A stretch of DNA of 11,551 nucleotides from Clostridia bacterium (GTDB lineage Bacteria > Bacillota_A > Clostridia > Oscillospirales > CAG-272). Positions 1 through 5,589 of the stretch are shown here, piece by piece. The notes under the pieces are model-generated. The model had not been told where the DNA came from. It did no database searches and was given only the letters and a program-made list of their open reading frames with translations. A program made the position numbers and the translations under genes. The DNA lies in contig JAGAIH010000069.1 of assembly GCA_017626655.1 (NCBI GenBank), positions 1 through 11,551 of the forward strand, given 5' to 3'. Numbering within the stretch: position 1 is the stretch's first letter; the number at the start of each line of letters is the position of its first letter.

Positions 1-897
1 CACAAAGACCTCCACCAGTCCGAAAAGCCCCTGGCGGGCGGGGAGATCGGTATCGGCGGCGGCGTGGGCCATGGGAGCGGTGCCGCAGCCCGCCTCGTTG
101 GAGACCAGCCCCCGCATGACCCCGTAGCGGATGCCCCCCGCCGTCAGGTAGCCCAGGAGCCCTGCCCCCGCGCTTGTGGGGTGGAGGGCGTCCTCCCAGA
201 TGGATAGGAGAGCGGCGGGGATACGGTCCCGACGCAGAAACAGGACGGCCAGGCAGACCACGAGAAAGCCCACCGTCATGAAGGGCACCAGCTTTTCGGT
301 CAGGGCCGAGATGCGCTTTGCCCCGCCCAGGGCGGCTACGGTAGCCAGGATCGCTACGGCGGCTCCCGTGACCATGGGCGGCACCGAGAAGCCCTCCTCC
401 ATGGCCGAGGCGGCGGCGTTGATCTGGAGGAGGCTCCCCATGGTGATGGCGTTGACCAGGCAGAGGAGGGCGAAGACCACCGCCAGGAGCCGCCCCGGGC
501 GGGGGAGGCCCAGGGCCTTCATACCGTCCTCGATGTAGTAGGGCGCTCCCCCTGTAGGGAGGCCGTCGCTGTCAAAGCGTCGGTGGCGGAGGGCCAGGGT
601 GATCTCGGCGTACTTCAACACCATGGCCACCAGGGCGCTGACCACCATCCACAGCACCGCCCCGGGTCCGCCGAGGCAGAGGGCGGAGGCCACCCCCACG
701 ATGTTCCCCACCCCAAGAGTTCCCGCCAGGGCTACGGTCAGAGCGCGGAATGGGGAGATCCCCCCCTCCCGCTTGCCGCTAAAGAGAAGGCGGATACAGC
801 GGACGGGGTGGAGCAGGTAAAAGCCTCCCAGGCGGAGGATATAGAAAAGGCCTACGCCGAACAGCAGGATTGGCGTGGCGGTCATGAGCAGATTCAT
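1..897 (-). CDS. Alanine/glycine:cation symporter (AGCS family), 3' end cut off by window edge
   Basis: This integral membrane protein should import small neutral amino acids (alanine, glycine) with Na+ or H+. The first 299 residues are visible; the family is usually about 450 long, so roughly a third lies beyond position 1. Seen: a hydrophobic first segment (residues 5-22), then the family signature with L-G-V-G-N-I-V-G-V-A at 61-70, G-G-P-G-A-V-L-W-M at 77-84 (close to the sodium:alanine symporter signature, though a usual second Trp is Val), G-G-A-P-Y-Y at 116-121, and R-G-L-V-S-N-E-A-G at 262-270 followed by A-P-M-A-H-A-A-A. Several more hydrophobic stretches are membrane helices. I chose ATG 897-895 because GAGGTGAT (about 908-901) sits at proper distance; the in-frame ATG at 903 lies inside that ribosome site. 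It is divergent from trxA. The family is clear; the exact amino acid carried is not. Confidence 0.93.
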   Translation of the reverse strand, partial: MNLLMTATPILLFGVGLFYILRLGGFYLLHPVRCIRLLFSGKREGGISPFRALTVALAGTLGVGNIVGVASALCLGGPGAVLWMVVSALVAMVLKYAEITLALRHRRFDSDGLPTGGAPYYIEDGMKALGLPRPGRLLAVVFALLCLVNAITMGSLLQINAAASAMEEGFSVPPMVTGAAVAILATVAALGGAKRISALTEKLVPFMTVGFLVVCLAVLFLRRDRIPAALLSIWEDALHPTSAGAGLLGYLTAGGIRYGVMRGLVSNEAGCGTAPMAHAAADTDLPARQGLFGLVEVFV

Positions 898-978
898 GGG
901 CATCACCTCGGTGGAGTGTATGCGGAAGGCGTGCAAAACATGAAGCAAGCTGGGGGTGTCAAAACAGCGGGTTTTATT

Positions 979-997
979 TAACACTATTTTTGTGTTA
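979..997. promoter_or_regulatory. Dyad TAACAC-N7-GTGTTA between the divergent symporter gene and trxA
   Basis: The arms TAACAC (979-984) and GTGTTA (992-997) are perfect inverted repeats around a 7-base T-rich centre. The dyad sits 82 bases upstream of the symporter start and 30 bases upstream of the trxA -35. Weak minus-strand promoter hexamers can be drawn through it (TTAAAT reading leftward near 981-976), so it could be an operator for the symporter gene. No confident symporter promoter can be assigned, and the binding protein is unknown. Confidence 0.35.
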
Positions 998-1026
998 TTT
1001 GACGAAGAAAAAATTTCTGTAAACTA

Positions 1027-1055
1027 TAGACGAATTCCCTCTTTTGTGGTATAAT
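1027..1055 (+). promoter_or_regulatory. trxA promoter, sigma-A type with extended -10
   Basis: The -35 is TAGACG (1027-1032, four of six consensus bases), followed by a 17-base spacer and a perfect TATAAT at 1050-1055. TG at 1047-1048 one base before the -10 makes it an extended -10 promoter. The predicted transcription start is about 1061-1063, giving a leader of roughly 67 bases before trxA. No regulator site is obvious between the promoter and the gene. Confidence 0.8.
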
Positions 1056-1062
1056 AAGGACA

Positions 1063-1082
1063 GAGAAGGGAGGACCCCTCTC
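1063..1082 (+). other. Hairpin at the 5' end of the trxA mRNA leader
   Basis: GAGA (1063-1066) and GGG (1068-1070) pair with CCC (1076-1078) and TCTC (1079-1082), leaving one bulged A and a 5-base loop. The structure starts within one or two bases of the predicted transcription start. Hairpins in this position are known to protect bacterial mRNAs from 5'-end-dependent decay. The pairing is visible; the stabilising role is inferred. Confidence 0.4.
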
Positions 1083-1128
1083 CCCCTCCGACCAAAACAA
1101 CCATCACATGAATTGAAAGGAGCTTCAT

Positions 1129-1434
1129 ATGTCTCTCATCCATGTTACCAAAGATAATTTCAACCAGGTCAAGGCCTCCGACAAGCCCGTCCTTTTGGAC
1201 TTCTTCGCCACCTGGTGCGGTCCCTGCCGCATGATCGCTCCCTTTATCGAGCAGATCGCCGAGGAGCATCCCGAGTACGTCGTCGGAAAGATCGACGTGG
1301 ACGAGGAGCGGGAGCTGGCCGAGCAGTTCGGCATCCAGAGCATCCCCACTCTGGTGGTCATCAAGAACGGCGAGGTAGTCAACACCGCCGTGGGCGGCCG
1401 TCCCAAGGATGCTATCCTGGCTCTGCTTCAGTAA
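1129..1434 (+). CDS. trxA: Thioredoxin
   Basis: This is a cytoplasmic dithiol-disulfide oxidoreductase that reduces protein disulfides and recycles peroxiredoxins, ribonucleotide reductase and similar targets, itself reduced by thioredoxin reductase. The 101-residue length is typical of a single thioredoxin fold. The active site W-C-G-P-C-R is at residues 29-34 (cysteines 30 and 33), with the buried aspartate at 24 in L-D-F-F-A and the cis-proline at 73 in S-I-P-T. There is no signal peptide. AAAGGAG (1116-1122) stands six bases before the ATG and fixes the start. It is transcribed alone from an extended -10 promoter and ends at a strong terminator. Its convergent neighbour is an OhrR-type redox regulator, so two thiol-based stress genes lie side by side. 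Confidence 0.97.
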   Translation: MSLIHVTKDNFNQVKASDKPVLLDFFATWCGPCRMIAPFIEQIAEEHPEYVVGKIDVDEERELAEQFGIQSIPTLVVIKNGEVVNTAVGGRPKDAILALLQ

Positions 1435-1448
1435 GTATCAAGAAACAG

Positions 1449-1480
1449 AAAACACACCCGAGCCTTTCGGGTGTGTTTTT
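1449..1480. terminator. Bidirectional intrinsic terminator between trxA and ohrR
   Basis: AAAACACACCCGA (1449-1461) pairs perfectly with TCGGGTGTGTTTT (1467-1479) around the loop GCCTT. The plus strand continues as a T run (1476-1480), ending trxA transcription 15-45 bases after its stop. On the minus strand the A-rich left flank gives a U-rich tail, so the same hairpin can end the convergent regulator transcript. Confidence 0.93.
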
Positions 1481-1500
1481 CATAGCAGGAGCGCGCTGTT

Positions 1501-2022
1501 TTATTCCTTGTCGCTGTCGTCCTTCTTGAAGCAGGACACGGGGCAATCCTTATCGCACTCCAAAAACGCCCAATCGGGCTGGGAGGCGCCCTCTCGGCCC
1601 AACAGCTTGTAGAGGAGGCGGTAGAGGGTGACGGTCTCCTCCAGGGACAGGGGGTTATACTTGCCCAGCTCCATGGGGATACCCCGCGCCTTCTTTTGCA
1701 GGGCTCTACCCTCGTCGGTGATGGATACGTTGAGATTCCGTTCGTCCTTGGTGGAGCGGGTACGGGTGATGATGCCCTTGGCCTCCAGCTTCTTGAGCAG
1801 AGGCGTCAGGGTACCCGAATCCAGGAACAGGTGATCGCCGATCTCCTTGACGGTCAGGGTTTCGTACTCCCAGAGCAAGAGCATGGCGATATATTGGGTG
1901 TAGGTCAGATCCAGCTCGTCCAGATAGGGCTTATAGAGCTTGATGATCTCACGGGAAGCAGCATACAAAGGAAAGCAGATCTGGTTCTCCAGCCTCAAAA
2001 GCTTGCAATTCGTACTGTCCAT
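1501..2022 (-). CDS. ohrR: OhrR-type MarR-family organic-peroxide sensor, with a cysteine-rich tail
   Basis: This is a winged-helix repressor predicted to release DNA when organic hydroperoxides or hypochlorite oxidise its reactive cysteine. The N-terminus R-L-E-N-Q-I-C-F-P-L-Y-A-A-S-R-E (residues 10-25) matches Bacillus OhrR around Cys15, here Cys16. Tyr30 and Tyr41 correspond to the tyrosines that hydrogen-bond the sensing thiol in Bacillus (Tyr29 and Tyr40). The recognition-helix segment L-D-S-G-T-L-T-P-L-L-K-K-L and the wing with D-E-R-N are intact. I chose ATG 2022-2020, giving 173 residues, because GGAGGT (2037-2032) lies nine bases upstream; an in-frame ATG at 2046 has no ribosome site. 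Odd: a C-terminal extension adds Cys156, Cys160 and Cys164 in C-x3-C-x3-C spacing, plus Cys6 near the N-terminus. The usual target gene ohr is not in the window. Confidence 0.9.
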   Translation of the reverse strand: MDSTNCKLLRLENQICFPLYAASREIIKLYKPYLDELDLTYTQYIAMLLLWEYETLTVKEIGDHLFLDSGTLTPLLKKLEAKGIITRTRSTKDERNLNVSITDEGRALQKKARGIPMELGKYNPLSLEETVTLYRLLYKLLGREGASQPDWAFLECDKDCPVSCFKKDDSDKE

Positions 2023-2048
2023 CGGGAAAAGACCTCCGTTGTTCATCG

Positions 2049-2079
2049 TTCGTTCTATATTTTATCATATTACAACGAA
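2049..2079. promoter_or_regulatory. Imperfect dyad over the ohrR promoter, candidate autoregulatory operator
   Basis: TTCGTTcTA (2049-2057) mirrors TAcAACGAA (2071-2079) with one mismatched position per arm and a 13-base AT-rich centre. It covers the predicted ohrR -10 (2064-2059) and spacer. MarR-family regulators commonly repress their own promoters through such dyads. The arms do not match the published Bacillus OhrR operator closely as I remember it, so binding by this protein is inferred from position. Confidence 0.45.
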
Positions 2080-2087
2080 AAAATCAA
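2059..2087 (-). promoter_or_regulatory. ohrR promoter, extended -10
   Basis: Reading the minus strand, the -35 is TTGATT (2087-2082), the spacer is 17 bases, and the -10 is TAAAAT (2064-2059) preceded by TG-A, an extended -10. The start point should be near 2052, giving a leader of about 30 bases that contains GGAGGT. The candidate operator dyad at 2049-2079 overlaps it. Confidence 0.7.
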
Positions 2088-2155
2088 CCCTTTTTGTCAT
2101 TTTTATTACTTTTTCATCATAAATATTCCTATTTTGCATGAAAACAGGATTTTTT
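2078..2155. other. Phased A/T tracts upstream of the oxidoreductase promoter, probable bent DNA or UP element
   Basis: Runs of four to six A or T have centres near 2080, 2093, 2102, 2112, 2123, 2133, 2142 and 2152, about one helical turn apart for some seven turns. Such phasing causes intrinsic curvature. It ends directly at the TTGACA of the next promoter, where AT-rich DNA can also contact the RNA polymerase alpha subunits. The tracts are visible; curvature and function are inferred. Confidence 0.45.
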
Positions 2156-2156
2156 C

Positions 2157-2185
2157 TTGACAATCCACCTACCATAGTTTATAAT
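2157..2185 (+). promoter_or_regulatory. Perfect-consensus sigma-A promoter of the Gfo/Idh/MocA gene
   Basis: TTGACA (2157-2162), a 17-base spacer and TATAAT (2180-2185) match the vegetative consensus in all twelve positions at optimal spacing. The predicted start is about 2192, leaving a leader of some 44 bases. A promoter this strong for a catabolic-type enzyme suggests either high expression or repression by a bound protein. Confidence 0.9.
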
Positions 2186-2194
2186 ATAGGTAAC

Positions 2195-2207
2195 TTCCCT
2201 ATGGGAA
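2195..2207 (+). promoter_or_regulatory. Palindrome TTCCC-TAT-GGGAA just after the predicted start, candidate operator or 5' hairpin
   Basis: The five-base arms are perfect and the site lies at about +4 to +16, a classical repressor position. A second, spaced inverted pair, CCATAG (2172-2177) and CTATGG (2199-2204), brackets the -10. In RNA the first palindrome could also form a small hairpin at the mRNA 5' end. No binding protein can be named. Confidence 0.4.
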
Positions 2208-2235
2208 AATCCGAGATAGCTACAGGAGACCGACC

Positions 2236-3306
2236 ATGGATAAGATCAAGGTTGCCGTTATCGGCTGCGGTACCATTGCAAACGCCGCCCATATTCCCTC
2301 TTACATGAACAATTCCGACGTGGAGATCAAGTATTTCTGCGACATCATCCCCGAGCGCGCCGAGGCCGCCGTCAAGCAGTACGGCTGCGGTACCGCCATC
2401 GTAGACTACCACGACGCTCTGAACGACCCCGAGGTGGAGGCAGTCTCGGTCTGCACCCCCAACAAGGCCCACACCACCATCACCATCGACGCTCTCCGCG
2501 CGGGCAAGCACGTCCTCTGCGAAAAGCCCGCCGCCCGCACCTATGCCGAGGCCAGGCTCATGCAGGACGTCCAGCACGAGACGGGCATGACCTTGAACAT
2601 CGGTGTGGTCAACCGCTTCAACACCGCCGTCAACAAGATCTGCGAGCGGATCCAAGCGGGCGAGCTGGGGGAGGTCTATCACGTATACGTCTCCTTCCGC
2701 GCACACCGCTCCATCCCCGGTTTGGGCGGCGCCTTCACCACCAAGGAGATTGCGGGCGGCGGCGCTCTCATCGACTGGGGCGTTCACTATCTGGACATCG
2801 TCATGTACTGCACGGGGGATCCCAAGCCTGTGACGGTATCGGGTCAGGCCTTCTGCAAGCTGGGTGTGGATATGCCGGGCTACGTCTACGAGAATATGTG
2901 GAGCGAGATCACCAAGGATCTGAACGGCACCTATGATGTGGACGACAGCGTCACAGGCTTCATCCGCACCGAGGGCGGTCCCACCATCACCCTCAACGGC
3001 GCCTGGGCCCAGAACATCGGTATCGGCGAGGCCTACATTGACTTCCTGGGCGATAAGGCAGGCATCCGTCTCACCTACGGCGGGAACTTCACGGTCTGGG
3101 GTACCAAGGATGGCAAGCTCACCGAGGAAACGCCCGAGTTTGAAAGCGTCAATATGTTCCAGAATGAGATCGACAGCTTCATCCGTTGCGTCCGCACAGG
3201 GGAGAAGCTTCCCTCCCACATCGACCAGGTCATCATCACCGCCCGCATGATGCAGGCGATCTACGATTCCTCGGATGTGAGGGAGGAGATCAAGCTGGAG
3301 TGGTGA
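2236..3306 (+). CDS. Gfo/Idh/MocA-family NAD(P)-dependent oxidoreductase
   Basis: This is a cytoplasmic dehydrogenase of the glucose-fructose oxidoreductase/inositol dehydrogenase family, expected to oxidise or reduce a sugar, inositol or related polyol; the substrate cannot be read from sequence. At 356 residues it has the family length. The Rossmann motif G-C-G-T-I-A is at residues 10-15, with Asp36 at the end of the second strand, which favours NAD over NADP. The family E-K-P motif is at 96-98 (catalytic Lys97). The second-domain active-site segment G-G-G-A-L-I-D-W-G-V-H-Y-L-D at 174-187 supplies Asp180 and His184. AGGAGA (2224-2229) six bases before the ATG fixes the start. It is a single-gene unit with a consensus promoter and its own terminator, divergent from ohrR and convergent with groEL, so its neighbours give no substrate hint. 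Confidence 0.93.
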   Translation: MDKIKVAVIGCGTIANAAHIPSYMNNSDVEIKYFCDIIPERAEAAVKQYGCGTAIVDYHDALNDPEVEAVSVCTPNKAHTTITIDALRAGKHVLCEKPAARTYAEARLMQDVQHETGMTLNIGVVNRFNTAVNKICERIQAGELGEVYHVYVSFRAHRSIPGLGGAFTTKEIAGGGALIDWGVHYLDIVMYCTGDPKPVTVSGQAFCKLGVDMPGYVYENMWSEITKDLNGTYDVDDSVTGFIRTEGGPTITLNGAWAQNIGIGEAYIDFLGDKAGIRLTYGGNFTVWGTKDGKLTEETPEFESVNMFQNEIDSFIRCVRTGEKLPSHIDQVIITARMMQAIYDSSDVREEIKLEW

Positions 3307-3321
3307 AAAGCTCCATCATAC

Positions 3322-3353
3322 AGAAAAGAGAGGCCATTCGACCTCTCTTTTCT
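3322..3353. terminator. Bidirectional intrinsic terminator between the oxidoreductase gene and groEL
   Basis: AGAAAAGAGAGG (3322-3333) pairs perfectly with CCTCTCTTTTCT (3342-3353) around an 8-base loop. The T-rich right arm gives a U-rich end for the plus-strand transcript, and the A-rich left arm does the same for the minus-strand groEL transcript, whose stop codon is 20 bases away. Confidence 0.9.
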
Positions 3354-3373
3354 TATGCGATTTATGGGCTTTA

Positions 3374-5017
<1,644 letters not shown>

Positions 5018-5044
5018 TTACCTCCAATAATGTGCTTGCGGAAA

Positions 5045-5332
5045 TCAGTCCACGACTGCGAGGATATCGTCCTCGGAGAGAATGGTGTACTCGGTGCCCT
5101 CCAGCTTGACGGCGGTGCCTGCGTACTTGCTGGCGATGACCTTGTCGCCCACCTTGACGGTCATGGGAGCGAGAGCGCCGTTGTCGGTGACCTTACCGGG
5201 GCCGATGGCGATGACCTCGGCTACCTGGGGCTTTTCCTGGGCGGCGGCGGTCAGGAAGATGCCGCCGGAGGTCTTCTCCTCCGCCTCGACAAACTTGATG
5301 ACGACGCGGTTGGACAGGGGATTGAGCTTCAT
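5045..5332 (-). CDS. groS: Co-chaperonin GroES (Hsp10)
   Basis: This is the heptameric lid that binds GroEL rings and closes the folding chamber. The 95-residue length fits the family. The N-terminal segment L-S-N-R-V-V-I-K (6-13) is the usual P-L-x-D-R-V variant. The mobile loop at 17-31 carries T-S-G-G-I-F-L, whose I-F-L tripeptide takes the place of the common I-V-L or I-M-L that docks on the GroEL apical domain. The G-D-K-V segment and the C-terminal E-D-D-I-L-A-V core strand are present. AGGAGG (5347-5342) stands nine bases before the ATG. It is the first gene of the groES-groEL operon, 33 bases ahead of groEL, behind a vegetative promoter and a CIRCE operator. Confidence 0.97.
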   Translation of the reverse strand: MKLNPLSNRVVIKFVEAEEKTSGGIFLTAAAQEKPQVAEVIAIGPGKVTDNGALAPMTVKVGDKVIASKYAGTAVKLEGTEYTILSEDDILAVVD

Positions 5333-5410
5333 AGTTGATTGCCTCCTATACTGTGCGAATGTCGCATTTTTTACTGAATTATGCCCCTTACAGGGGAGTT
5401 TTGTTGGCTT

Positions 5411-5437
5411 TTAGCACTCTTTTGTTCCGAGTGCCAA
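5411..5437. promoter_or_regulatory. CIRCE operator (HrcA binding site)
   Basis: TTAGCACTC (5411-5419), nine bases, then GAGTGCCAA (5429-5437) matches the CIRCE consensus TTAGCACTC-N9-GAGTGCTAA at 17 of 18 arm positions, the one change being C for T. It lies just downstream of the predicted groES start, at about +6 to +32, where HrcA blocks transcription until heat or misfolded protein titrates GroEL. The hrcA gene is not in this window. Confidence 0.95.
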
Positions 5438-5449
5438 CGCACATACCAT

Positions 5450-5477
5450 ATTGTACACCATTTCCCAAAAAAATCAA
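5450..5477 (-). promoter_or_regulatory. groES-groEL promoter, sigma-A type
   Basis: On the minus strand the -35 is TTGATT (5477-5472), the spacer is 16 bases and the -10 is TACAAT (5455-5450, five of six). The predicted start near 5443 puts CIRCE directly downstream. A vegetative promoter with CIRCE is the standard class I heat-shock arrangement in low-GC Gram-positives and Clostridia. Confidence 0.8.
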
Positions 5478-5544
5478 GTCCTTTGGCCGATAATTCACAA
5501 ATTATTAACAGACGAAAAGGTGGTTCACAATTCGTCTTTTTCGT

Positions 5545-5576
5545 GAAAACTCCCCCCGACGAATGCCGAGGGGAGT
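5545..5576 (-). terminator. Intrinsic terminator of the surface-protein operon
   Basis: On the minus strand ACTCCCC (5576-5570) pairs with GGGGAGT (5555-5549). The stem continues after one mismatch with CGGC against GTCG (one G-U pair) and closes on ATTC. The hairpin is followed by TTTTC. It begins 13 bases after the stop codon of the lipoprotein gene. The U run is short, but the stem is GC-rich and well placed. Confidence 0.8.
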
Positions 5577-5589
5577 GTATGCTTGCGGG

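Noticed and set aside
901..903. Upstream ATG for the symporter at 903-901
   Set aside because: It lies within the GAGGTGAT ribosome site itself; the ATG at 897 has proper spacing.
176..981. Plus-strand open frames across the symporter gene
   Set aside because: Their products are Arg/Ala-rich or His/Gly-rich shadows, while the minus strand encodes a recognisable AGCS transporter with a matching ribosome site.
2020..2046. Longer ohrR start at ATG 2046, giving 181 residues
   Set aside because: It has no Shine-Dalgarno sequence, whereas ATG 2022 follows GGAGGT at nine bases and gives an N-terminus of the same length as Bacillus OhrR.
2179..3219. A 346-codon open frame on the minus strand opposite the Gfo/Idh/MocA gene
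   Set aside because: It is phase aligned with the real gene and lacks any family motif; the plus-strand protein has all catalytic motifs, a ribosome site and a consensus promoter.
5512..5547. Inverted repeats ACGAAAA/TTTTCGT and TTCAC/GTGAA between the groE promoter and the operon terminator
   Set aside because: The arms are short, AT-rich and separated by 14-19 bases, and they are mutually exclusive; they add little beside the strong hairpin at 5549-5576.
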